DNA of 8,985 nt from Lachnospira sp. UBA4285 (GTDB lineage: Bacteria; Bacillota; Clostridia; Lachnospirales; Lachnospiraceae), in the NCBI GenBank assembly GCA_002394965.1, contig DGVL01000043.1:1-8985 (forward strand), in the 5' to 3' direction. Below, piece by piece: positions 1-7,185 of the stretch. Position 1 is the stretch's first letter. The number at the start of each line of letters is the position of its first letter. The notes under the pieces were generated by a model. The model searched no databases, was not told the DNA's origin, and saw only the letters and a program-made list of their open reading frames with translations. Both the position numbers and the translations under genes were made by a program.

Positions 1-2730
1 ATAACCGCAGCCGTGCTCATTCTGCTGCTTCTCAGTGTGTTCGGGGCAGGAGGAACGGTCGGAGGGTATGTCAGAAGCTTTCTGTTCGGCCTCACGGGTG
101 TGCTGGCGTATGCGCTTCCTTTCTGCATCGGAGCGGCGGTTTGGTACGCCTCTTCCTGCCGCTTTCCGCACATCGCTCGCATGAAGATCATCGCCGGAGG
201 TGTGGGGCTGGCGGCTCTTGACGGCCTTATCAGCCGTATCTGGAACGTTCCGCCGCTTGCCGGCACGCCACTTCCTGCTTTTTACACGGATGCGGCCACT
301 TACTTCCGGGGCGGCGGCCTTGTCGGTGGGCTCTTCTGTCTGGCACTGAGCCCGCTCGGGACTGCCGGCACGATCGTCATTGAACTGGCGGTGGTGCTCA
401 TCTGTCTGGTCCTCATGACAGGGCAGACGATCCGCTCCCGCGTCGAGGCCGGGCGGCGCCACGCAAAAGAAGCGGCAAGACGCAACCGGCAGGAGCGCAT
501 GGACTACCGCGCATATGCAGACAAGCGGGCAGAAGAGCGCTTTGAGACAAAACAGGCGGCAAGAGACCGGGCATTTGCCGCACAGATGGCGCAGACGACA
601 CTGGATGAAGGAACTGCAAAAGGAGACATCCTGGGGAAGCCGGGAGAAGATGGCGCGGGCGCGCAGGTGCCGGTGTATGACCAGTACGGCAGCGTGCTGA
701 AGGCACGTCGTTCCTCCGCGGCACTTATCCGCCAGAAGACAAAGAGACAGAAGCCGACCAGGCAAGAGAAAAATGCGCGGAAGCTCTCCGAAAAGGAAAG
801 GCAGGAGCGCATGAAGCAGCTGGAACGCACACACACAGGTGTGGGCGGCACCGATATTCTGCCGCCTCCGCAGCCGCTGTCGCAGGATATGCATGAGATT
901 GCGGGCGGAGAGTATCCGGATGACGAGTGGACGGTACAGGATCTGAAGCAGCTGGAAGGAGCGGCTTCTGCGGCAGAACCGGCTAATACAGCCAGAGCAG
1001 CCGATACAGCCAGACCGGCTGATGATGCCGGCGGTGAGCCGGTTGCGCCAGAGATCTCTGCGGAGGATGAGCACCCGGAAAGGCTGCTGAAGACCGACTA
1101 CCGCACACCGATTTCAACGGACGCGGCTGTGAGCGCCGCCGGCGCGGGGGCAGCGGCGCGGGCCGGAAAAGAGGCAAAGCAGCTGGCCGCGGCCGCTGCG
1201 GCAGGAGAAGCGGAAGAGGCAGCAAAAGAGGCGGCGGAAGGCGCCGCGAACAAGCCGAAGCCCTATGTGTTTCCACCGCTCGCACTTCTTAAGACGGGGC
1301 GGGGAGGCGCGAGCCAGGCGCAGGCTGCCGAAAATCAGCTTACTGCCCGGAAACTGCAGCAGACGCTGCAGAATTTCGGCGTTCAGGCCTCAATCACGAA
1401 CATCGCCTGCGGCCCGGCTGTGACCCGATACGAGATCCAGCCGGAGATGGGGGTGAAAGTCAGCAAGATCGTCAGCCTGTCTGACGACATCAAGTTAAAC
1501 CTCGCGGCGGCGGACATCCGCATCGAGGCGCCGATCCCGGGCAAGGCGGCGATCGGCATCGAGGTGCCCAACAAGGCACCGAGCCCGGTCATGATCCGGG
1601 ATATCTTCGAGTCTGACGCGTTTCGCGCTTCGAAGTCGCCGATCGCCTTTGCCGTTGGCAAGGACCTGGGCGGCAAGCCGGTGGTGGCGGATATCGCCAA
1701 GATGCCGCATCTGCTGATCGCAGGTGCGACAGGATCCGGCAAGTCGGTTTGCATCAACTCCATCATTGTGAGCATTCTGTACCACGCGACGCCGGAGCAG
1801 GTGCGCATGATTCTGGTCGACCCGAAGGTGGTGGAACTGAATGTGTACAGCGGTATCCCGCATCTGCTGCTCCCGGTCGTGACCGATCCGAAGAAGGCAT
1901 CGGGGGCGCTGAACTGGGCTGTGGCACAGATGGATGAGCGCTACCGGAAATTTGCCAAGGCGGGAGCCAAGAACCTGGCGGACTACAACGCGAAGGTTCC
2001 GTCCCTTCCGCCGGACAAGGACGGGAAGAAACCGGAGAAACTGCCGCAGCTGCTCATCATCATCGATGAGCTGGCGGATCTGATGATGGTGGCGCCCGGC
2101 GAGGTGGAGCAGGCCATCATCCGGCTGGCACAGCTGGCAAGAGCGGCCGGCATCCATCTGGTCATCGCGACCCAGAGGCCTTCCGTCAATGTCATCACGG
2201 GCCTCATCAAGGCGAATGTGCCGTCCAGAATCGCCTTCGCCGTGTCCTCGGGCGTGGATTCGCGCACGATCATCGACATGAACGGCGCGGAGAAGCTGTT
2301 GGGAAAGGGTGACATGCTCTTCTTCCCGACGGGATATCCGAAGCCGAAGCGGGTTCAAGGTACATTGGTCAGTGATGACGAGGTGACGCAGGTCGTGGAT
2401 TTCGTGAAGAAGCACAACACCGATGAGACCGCCGAAGAGCAGCAGGAGGCGGTGGCGGAGGCCGTCGATGCTGCGGCGCTGTCCGAGAGCGGCGGCAAGG
2501 ACGACGTCGACGAGCTGTTTGCGGAGGCCGGGCGCTTCCTCGTGAAAAATGAGAAAGCGTCCACGGGCAGCCTGCAGAGGAACTTCCGCATCGGCTTCAA
2601 CCGGGCGGCGCGGATCATGGACCAGCTTGCAGAGGCGGGCGTCGTGAGCCGGGAGAACGGCACCAAGCCAAGAGATGTCCTGATGAATGAACAGCAGTAT
2701 GAGGAATTCCTGAAGACCAGGAATTCCTGA
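1..2730 (+). CDS. ftsK: DNA translocase FtsK/SpoIIIE family, 5' end missing
   Basis: This is a membrane-anchored, ATP-driven DNA pump that moves chromosomal DNA through the closing division septum (or the sporulation septum, if the organism sporulates). The frame is open from base 1, and the first residues are already hydrophobic and in mid-helix, so the true start lies upstream; the GTG at 13 is only the first possible start codon in view. Counting from base 1 (909 codons), residues 1-141 hold about four membrane segments. Residues 145-419 form a charged, then Ala/Glu-rich, low-complexity linker. The motor follows, with Walker A GATGSGKS at 575-582 and Walker B LLIIIDE ending in D689-E690. 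A C-terminal winged-helix gamma domain (about 837-899, with RIGFNRAARIMDQL) should read polar DNA motifs. FtsK and SpoIIIE cannot be told apart here. Family assignment is certain. The last residues, EEFLKTRNS, lie in a repeated sequence described separately. Confidence 0.96.
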   Translation: MTAAVLILLLLSVFGAGGTVGGYVRSFLFGLTGVLAYALPFCIGAAVWYASSCRFPHIARMKIIAGGVGLAALDGLISRIWNVPPLAGTPLPAFYTDAATYFRGGGLVGGLFCLALSPLGTAGTIVIELAVVLICLVLMTGQTIRSRVEAGRRHAKEAARRNRQERMDYRAYADKRAEERFETKQAARDRAFAAQMAQTTLDEGTAKGDILGKPGEDGAGAQVPVYDQYGSVLKARRSSAALIRQKTKRQKPTRQEKNARKLSEKERQERMKQLERTHTGVGGTDILPPPQPLSQDMHEIAGGEYPDDEWTVQDLKQLEGAASAAEPANTARAADTARPADDAGGEPVAPEISAEDEHPERLLKTDYRTPISTDAAVSAAGAGAAARAGKEAKQLAAAAAAGEAEEAAKEAAEGAANKPKPYVFPPLALLKTGRGGASQAQAAENQLTARKLQQTLQNFGVQASITNIACGPAVTRYEIQPEMGVKVSKIVSLSDDIKLNLAAADIRIEAPIPGKAAIGIEVPNKAPSPVMIRDIFESDAFRASKSPIAFAVGKDLGGKPVVADIAKMPHLLIAGATGSGKSVCINSIIVSILYHATPEQVRMILVDPKVVELNVYSGIPHLLLPVVTDPKKASGALNWAVAQMDERYRKFAKAGAKNLADYNAKVPSLPPDKDGKKPEKLPQLLIIIDELADLMMVAPGEVEQAIIRLAQLARAAGIHLVIATQRPSVNVITGLIKANVPSRIAFAVSSGVDSRTIIDMNGAEKLLGKGDMLFFPTGYPKPKRVQGTLVSDDEVTQVVDFVKKHNTDETAEEQQEAVAEAVDAAALSESGGKDDVDELFAEAGRFLVKNEKASTGSLQRNFRIGFNRAARIMDQLAEAGVVSRENGTKPRDVLMNEQQYEEFLKTRNS
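961..1257 (+). repeat. Low-complexity Ala/Glu-rich linker with a short tandem repeat in ftsK
   Basis: This part of ftsK encodes a linker dominated by Ala, Glu and Lys, including a run of seven alanines in a row. At 985-1020 two adjacent 18-base units (AATACAGCCAGAGCAGCC and GATACAGCCAGACCGGCT) match at 14 of 18 positions and encode NTARAA and DTARPA. FtsK linkers are known to vary widely in length and sequence, so this probably reflects local slippage in a tolerant segment, not a distinct domain. Confidence 0.6.
2702..2728 (+). other. Perfect 11-bp stem-loop across the ftsK stop codon
   Basis: AGGAATTCCTG (2702-2712) pairs without mismatch with CAGGAATTCCT (2718-2728) around the five-base loop AAGAC. 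The 3' arm ends on the first base of the ftsK TGA stop (2728-2730), and the fhs ribosome binding site begins 10 bases later. The arms come from a 12-base direct repeat, AGGAATTCCTGA, at 2702-2713 and 2719-2730. No T-run follows (the next bases are GAGAGAATG), so it is not a standard intrinsic terminator. It may act as an mRNA processing or stability element, or may weakly separate ftsK from fhs expression. The pairing is directly visible; any function is inferred. Confidence 0.75.
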
Positions 2731-2738
2731 GAGAATGT

Positions 2739-2744
2739 AGGAGG
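2739..2744 (+). promoter_or_regulatory. Strong ribosome binding site of fhs
   Basis: AGGAGG, a full Shine-Dalgarno match, lies seven bases before the ATG at 2752. It fixes the fhs start and fits the high expression usual for this enzyme in clostridia. It stands just outside the preceding stem-loop and so should stay accessible. Confidence 0.85.
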
Positions 2745-2751
2745 CGCTACG

Positions 2752-4422
2752 ATGACAGACATTGAGATCGCACAGGCAGCACACATGGAACACATCCGGG
2801 ATGTGGCGGCGAAGGTCGGCGTCCGGGAGGATGAGCTGGAGTTCTACGGAAAGTACAAGGCGAAGATCTCCGACGAGCTGGAAGAGCGGCTGAAAGGCGA
2901 GCCGGACGGCAAGCTGATCCTGGTGACGGCTGTCAATCCGACTCCGGCCGGCGAGGGGAAGACGACGATCAGCATCGGGCTGACCGAGGCTCTGAACCGT
3001 CTCGGCAAAAAGGCCGTCGCTGCGCTTCGCGAGCCGAGCCTGGGCCCGTGCTTCGGAATCAAGGGAGGTGCCGCAGGAGGCGGATATGCGCAGGTTGTCC
3101 CGATGGAGGATCTGAATCTGCACTTCACCGGCGATTTCCATGCGGTGACAAGCGCCAACAACCTTCTCTCGGCGATGCTGGACAACTCTCTGATGCATGG
3201 AAATCCGCTTCACATCGATCCGAAGAGGGTAGTCTGGAAGCGCTGCATGGACATGAATGACCGGGCTCTGCGCAACATTGTCATCGGACTCGGCAAGAAG
3301 ACGGACGGCGTAGTGCGGGAGGATCACTTCATCATCACTGTGGCATCCGAGATCATGGCGATCCTGTGTCTGGCAAGTGACATGAAGGATCTGAAGCGGC
3401 GGCTGTCCGGCATCATCGCGGCTTACGACACGGACGGAAATCCGGTCACAGCCGGCGACCTGCACGCGGCAGGATCGATGGCGGTGCTGCTGAAGGATGC
3501 CATGAAGCCGAACATGATCCAGACACTGGAGAACACGCCGGTTCTTGTGCACGGCGGGCCCTTCGCCAACATCGCGCACGGCTGCAATTCGCTGCGCGCC
3601 ACGAAGACAGCGCTGAAGCTGGCGGATTACTGCGTGACCGAGGCGGGATTCGGCGCGGACCTTGGCGCGGAGAAATTCTTTGACATCAAGTGCCGTTTCG
3701 GCGGCCTTCATCCGGACTGCGTCGTGCTCGTGGCGACGACGAAGGCGTTCAAGTACAACGGCGGTGTAAACAAGGCCGATGTTGGCAAGCCGAATCTCGC
3801 GGCGCTTAAATGCGGCATCTGCAATCTCGACAAGCACATCGAGAACATGAAGAAGTTCGGTGTCCCGATCGTGGTGACGCTGAACCACTATCTCACCGAC
3901 ACGGAGGAGGAGCTGGCATTCGTCAGGAAGCATGTGGAGGAAATGGGCTGCGAGTTCGCTCTCTCTGATGTCTGGGCAAAGGGCGGTGAAGGCGGAAAGG
4001 ATCTGGCTGAAAAAGTCCTGGCAACGCTTGAGACGAAGAAGTCGGACTTTCACGTGCTGTATCCGGACGAAATGCCGATCCGGGATAAGATCGTCACGGT
4101 GGCAAGACAGATTTACGGCGCAAAGGACGTGGAGTTTGAGCCGGCAGCTGTAAAGGAACTGAAGCACATCGAGGAGATGGGATTCGGCCGCTGCCCGGTC
4201 TGCATGGCCAAGACGCAGTATTCGCTCTCGGATGATCCCAAGAAGCTGGGACGGCCGGAGGGCTTCACGCTTCATGTGCGGGAGGTCTCCATCAGCGCGG
4301 GCGCGGGATTTGTGGTTGCGCTGACCGGATCGATCCTCACGATGCCGGGGCTTCCCACGAAACCCGCGGCCGATACCATCGACTTTGACACAGACACCGG
4401 CCGGATTGTCGGCCTGTTCTGA
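2752..4422 (+). CDS. fhs: Formate--tetrahydrofolate ligase
   Basis: This cytosolic enzyme makes 10-formyltetrahydrofolate from formate, tetrahydrofolate and ATP, feeding purine synthesis, initiator-tRNA formylation and, where present, the methyl branch of the Wood-Ljungdahl pathway. The 556-residue product has the usual family length and is complete. The phosphate-binding loop TPAGEGKT is at 64-71. It is followed by the highly conserved block EPSLGPCFGIKGGAAGGG (94-111) and by PMEDLNLHFTGDFHAV (117-132). EAGFGADLGAEKFFDIKCR (297-315) and the C-terminal GAGFVVALTGSILTMPGLP (517-535) are also family signatures. The ATG is set by the AGGAGG site. It lies 21 bases after ftsK and 10 before priA. 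In this window it would supply the formyl donor used by Fmt. Identification is secure; whether the organism is an acetogen cannot be told from here. Confidence 0.98.
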   Translation: MTDIEIAQAAHMEHIRDVAAKVGVREDELEFYGKYKAKISDELEERLKGEPDGKLILVTAVNPTPAGEGKTTISIGLTEALNRLGKKAVAALREPSLGPCFGIKGGAAGGGYAQVVPMEDLNLHFTGDFHAVTSANNLLSAMLDNSLMHGNPLHIDPKRVVWKRCMDMNDRALRNIVIGLGKKTDGVVREDHFIITVASEIMAILCLASDMKDLKRRLSGIIAAYDTDGNPVTAGDLHAAGSMAVLLKDAMKPNMIQTLENTPVLVHGGPFANIAHGCNSLRATKTALKLADYCVTEAGFGADLGAEKFFDIKCRFGGLHPDCVVLVATTKAFKYNGGVNKADVGKPNLAALKCGICNLDKHIENMKKFGVPIVVTLNHYLTDTEEELAFVRKHVEEMGCEFALSDVWAKGGEGGKDLAEKVLATLETKKSDFHVLYPDEMPIRDKIVTVARQIYGAKDVEFEPAAVKELKHIEEMGFGRCPVCMAKTQYSLSDDPKKLGRPEGFTLHVREVSISAGAGFVVALTGSILTMPGLPTKPAADTIDFDTDTGRIVGLF

Positions 4423-4432
4423 CAGACAGCCA

Positions 4433-6664
4433 ATGTACGCAGATATCATTCTGGACATCAGCCACGAGAAGCTGGACAAGACGTTTCAGTACAGAATTCC
4501 GGAGGAAATCGCGCAGAAAGTGGCCATCGGGACCATGGTTAGGGTGCCCTTCGGCCGCGGCAACCGCGAGCAGGCCGGGTATGTGACCGGGCTCTCGGAC
4601 ACTCCGGCGCTGCCTCCGGAGAAGATCAAACCGATCCTGTCGGTTGATGACGGGCGGGTCGGTCCGGTGTCGCGGATGATCGAGCTTGCGGCGTGGCTGA
4701 AGGATAATTACGGGTCGACCATGGCTCAGGCGCTGAAGACGGTGCTGCCGGTCAAGGCAAAGGTCACGAGACGCGTGAAGAGAACTCTGGTGCTGGCCTG
4801 CGACCGAGAGACGGCGCAGACAGCACTGGACACCTTTCACAGGAAGCATGCCGTGGCGCGGGAGCGCCTTCTTTCAGCCTTACTCTCGGCGGGAAGGCTT
4901 GACTGCGCCCTGGCAGAAAGCAAACTCAATATCCAGATGTCCACGATGCGCGATCTGGAGCAGATGGGCCTGGTGGACATAGAAGAGCAGGAAGCGTACC
5001 GGACCGGAATAAGCCCATATAAAGAAGCGGCGGGCGGAAGACTTTCGATGAACGCCGATCAGCAGCGCTGCGTGAGCGCTGTGCTCTCGGACTTTGACGC
5101 GGGACGCACGGGGACATATCTGCTCTACGGCGTCACGGGGTCCGGAAAGACACTGTGCTACCTGGAGATGGCCGGGCATATGGCGAGAGCCGGGAGACAG
5201 AGCATCGTGCTGATCCCGGAGATTTCGCTCACGTTCCAGACAGTCCGCCGCTTCCAGGAGTACTTCGGGGAGCGGGTGGCGATTCTGCACTCCCGTATGA
5301 GCCAGGGCGAGCGCTACGACACATACCTGCGGGCCATGAAGGGAGAAGTGGACGTGGTCGTGGGCCCCAGGAGCGCGCTGTTTGTGCCGCTGCCGAAGGT
5401 GGGGCTCATCGTGATCGACGAGGAGCAGGAGGAATCCTACGCGAGCGAGGTATCGCCGCGCTATCACGCGCGGGAGACGGCGCAGCACATCGCAGATACA
5501 ATGCACGCGAGTCTCGTTCTTGGCTCTGCCACCCCGAGTCTGACCAGTTTCTACCGGGCGAAGACGGGGAAATACCGCCTGCTCACCCTTCCGTCGCGGG
5601 CAACGGAACAGACTCTCCCGTCTGTAGGCGTCGCGGATATGCGGGAGGAGCTAAGAAAAGGCAACCGGACGCCGCTCTCGCTGGAACTGGCGCAGAAGAT
5701 TCAGGACCGCCTGGAGCGGGGCGAGCAGACCATGCTCTTTTTGAACCGGCGCGGGTATCTCGGGCACTTCGCCTGTTACAGCTGCGGAAAACCGGTAAAA
5801 TGTCCGCACTGCGACGTGGCCATGACACTGCATGTTCAGGGCGGGCACAGATGGCTCTCCTGCCACTACTGCGGGTATACATCCCCGGTGCCCCGGATCT
5901 GCCCGGCGTGTGGTTCCCCCCACGTGGGCGGCATGCGGGCAGGCACCGAGAATATTGAGGCACAGGTGAAACGGATCTTTCCCGAGGCGCGGGTCCTGCG
6001 GATGGACGCGGACACGACGTCCGGCAAAGACGGACATGAGCGGATTCTGTCGGCATTCGCCAATCACGAGGCGGATATCCTCGTGGGGACGCAGATGATC
6101 GTGAAGGGCCATGATTTTCCGGACGTGACGCTGGTGGGGATCGTGAACGCGGATCTCTCGTTGTTTGCGCCGGACTACCGGGCGCCGGAGCGGACGTTTG
6201 ACCTGCTGGTGCAGGCAGCGGGACGCGCGGGAAGAGGCAGACGGCCCGGCGAGGTCGTGATCCAGACCTACAGCCCGGACAATTACACGATCAAGGCGGC
6301 GGCCAGACAGGATTACGAGGCCTTTTACGCGCAGGAGATCGCATACAGAAAGCTGCTCGGCTATCCGCCGGTGAAAAGCATGCTGAAGATCCTCCTCTCA
6401 TCCTGTGATAATCAGCGCCTGAGCGCGTGCGCGGAGGCTGTCGGTGAAGCGGTGCGGTGTTCCATTGCGGGAAAGCCTGAGGCGGACTGCACCGGTCCGG
6501 CTTCAGATGTCATCGCCAGGATCAAGGATTCCTGGCGGCAGGTCATCTGTGTCAGGAGCCCATCGCGGTCTGATCTGATCCTGGTTAAGGACCTGGTGGA
6601 CGCGCGTCTCTGTGGTGATCCAGGATATGATAAGATCTTTGTACAGTATCAGTTTGACGACTGA
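4433..6664 (+). CDS. priA: Primosomal protein N' (replication-restart helicase PriA)
   Basis: PriA is a 3'-to-5' superfamily 2 DNA helicase that recognises stalled or collapsed forks and directs reloading of the replicative helicase. I chose the ATG at 4433 (743 residues) because MYADIILDISHEKLDKTFQY is the typical start of clostridial PriA. An upstream in-frame TTG at 4385 would add 16 unrelated residues from inside fhs. The domains are the N-terminal 3'-DNA-end-binding domain (about 1-105), a winged helix (about 110-195), and the helicase core with Walker A GVTGSGKT (233-240) and motif II DEEQ (329-332). Two zinc sites are complete, with cysteines 448, 451, 457, 460, 477, 480, 490 and 493. 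Motif VI QAAGRAGRG is at 594-602 and the C-terminal domain runs from about 640 to 743. Many PriA proteins have DEEH in motif II. There is no clear Shine-Dalgarno before the ATG, so translation is probably coupled to fhs, which ends 10 bases upstream. Confidence 0.97.
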   Translation: MYADIILDISHEKLDKTFQYRIPEEIAQKVAIGTMVRVPFGRGNREQAGYVTGLSDTPALPPEKIKPILSVDDGRVGPVSRMIELAAWLKDNYGSTMAQALKTVLPVKAKVTRRVKRTLVLACDRETAQTALDTFHRKHAVARERLLSALLSAGRLDCALAESKLNIQMSTMRDLEQMGLVDIEEQEAYRTGISPYKEAAGGRLSMNADQQRCVSAVLSDFDAGRTGTYLLYGVTGSGKTLCYLEMAGHMARAGRQSIVLIPEISLTFQTVRRFQEYFGERVAILHSRMSQGERYDTYLRAMKGEVDVVVGPRSALFVPLPKVGLIVIDEEQEESYASEVSPRYHARETAQHIADTMHASLVLGSATPSLTSFYRAKTGKYRLLTLPSRATEQTLPSVGVADMREELRKGNRTPLSLELAQKIQDRLERGEQTMLFLNRRGYLGHFACYSCGKPVKCPHCDVAMTLHVQGGHRWLSCHYCGYTSPVPRICPACGSPHVGGMRAGTENIEAQVKRIFPEARVLRMDADTTSGKDGHERILSAFANHEADILVGTQMIVKGHDFPDVTLVGIVNADLSLFAPDYRAPERTFDLLVQAAGRAGRGRRPGEVVIQTYSPDNYTIKAAARQDYEAFYAQEIAYRKLLGYPPVKSMLKILLSSCDNQRLSACAEAVGEAVRCSIAGKPEADCTGPASDVIARIKDSWRQVICVRSPSRSDLILVKDLVDARLCGDPGYDKIFVQYQFDD

Positions 6665-6672
6665 CTTTTGAG

Positions 6673-6678
6673 AAAGGA
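6673..6678 (+). promoter_or_regulatory. Ribosome binding site of def
   Basis: AAAGGA lies nine bases before the ATG at 6688, in the 23-base gap after priA. It supports the def start, which also begins with typical family residues (MALREIRELGDEVLRKKA). Confidence 0.7.
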
Positions 6679-6687
6679 CTAACACAC

Positions 6688-7185
6688 ATGGCATTACGGG
6701 AGATACGGGAGCTGGGCGACGAGGTCCTCCGCAAGAAGGCGAAGGAAGTGAAGATTCTCACGCCCCGGCTGAAAGAGCTCATCGGAGATATGTTCGACAC
6801 GATGTACGCGGCCAATGGCGTTGGGCTTGCAGCGCCCCAGGTCGGGATTCTGCGCCGGATCGTTGTCATAGATTGTGGCGATGATCCGATTACGCTTATT
6901 AATCCGGTCATCGTGGAAAAGGACGGAGAGCAGATCGGCGAAGAGGGATGCCTCTCGGTGCCGGGTAAGGTCGGCGTGGTGAAGCGGGCCATGCACTGCA
7001 GGGTGCGGGCGCTTGACGCGGATATGAAGGAATACGAGGTCGAGGGAGAAGGCCTTCTCGCGCGCTGCCTGCAGCATGAGATCGATCATCTGGACGGGAA
7101 GATGTATGTCGACATCGCGGAGGAGATGCACGATGTCACGGCGGAATCTGAGGGCGAAGCACAAGAGGAAGCACAGGAAGAATGA
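6688..7185 (+). CDS. def: Peptide deformylase
   Basis: This is a cytosolic metalloenzyme (usually iron in the cell) that removes the N-formyl group from new polypeptides at the ribosome exit, releasing formate. All three family motifs are intact in the 165-residue product: GVGLAAPQ (44-51), EGCLS (86-90) and QHEIDHL (129-135). The predicted metal ligands are C88, H130 and H134, and the catalytic acid is E131. The length is normal. The C terminus is a short, acidic, repetitive tail, EAQEEAQEE, encoded by a 12-base tandem repeat. The stop overlaps the fmt start in ATGA, so the two genes are very likely translationally coupled. The def-fmt pair is a widely conserved arrangement of enzymes with opposite actions on the same formyl group. 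Confidence 0.98.
   Translation: MALREIRELGDEVLRKKAKEVKILTPRLKELIGDMFDTMYAANGVGLAAPQVGILRRIVVIDCGDDPITLINPVIVEKDGEQIGEEGCLSVPGKVGVVKRAMHCRVRALDADMKEYEVEGEGLLARCLQHEIDHLDGKMYVDIAEEMHDVTAESEGEAQEEAQEE
7156..7179 (+). repeat. 12-base tandem repeat at the end of def
   Basis: GAAGCACAAGAG (7156-7167) is followed directly by GAAGCACAGGAA (7168-7179), matching at 10 of 12 positions and encoding EAQE twice. The purine-rich junction GAGGAAG (7165-7171) lies 10 bases before the fmt ATG and is the likeliest Shine-Dalgarno for fmt. A second one, AGGAAG (7175-7180), is only one base from the ATG and probably too close to work. Confidence 0.7.

Noticed and set aside
723..731. TTATCCGCC as a DnaA-box-like sequence
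   Set aside because: A single imperfect match (7 of 9) inside the ftsK linker coding sequence, with no cluster of boxes and no AT-rich unwinding region.
4385..4413. TTGACA at 4385-4390 as a -35 promoter element for priA
   Set aside because: At the right spacing (4408-4413) the sequence is GTCGGC, nothing like a -10 box, and the hexamer is part of conserved fhs coding sequence.
1495..4479. A 994-codon open frame on the minus strand across the ftsK end and all of fhs
   Set aside because: It lies opposite two clearly real genes with intact motifs. Its translation is rich in Arg, His and Leu with no recognisable domain, as expected from the mirror of GC-biased codons. It also runs from one gene into the next with no relation to gene borders.
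5155..5958. A 267-codon + strand open frame inside priA
   Set aside because: It is an alternate frame of the conserved PriA helicase and zinc region. The protein is Gly/Arg/Ala-rich and without a recognisable family, so it is a shadow.
6514..6537. 8-bp perfect stem (CGCCAGGA / TCCTGGCG) with an 8-base loop inside priA
   Set aside because: About one stem of this size is expected by chance in a window this long, it lies over 120 bases before the stop codon, and it has no T-run.
6603..6631. TATGAT at 6626-6631 as a -10 element for a def promoter
   Set aside because: The matching -35 position reads CGCGTC, there is no extended -10 TG, and the site lies inside priA coding sequence. A weak promoter cannot be ruled out but is not supported.
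7046..7059. 14-base perfect palindrome GAGAAGGCCTTCTC inside def
   Set aside because: A palindrome of this length is roughly expected once per window by chance. It lies within coding sequence and has no partner sites here.
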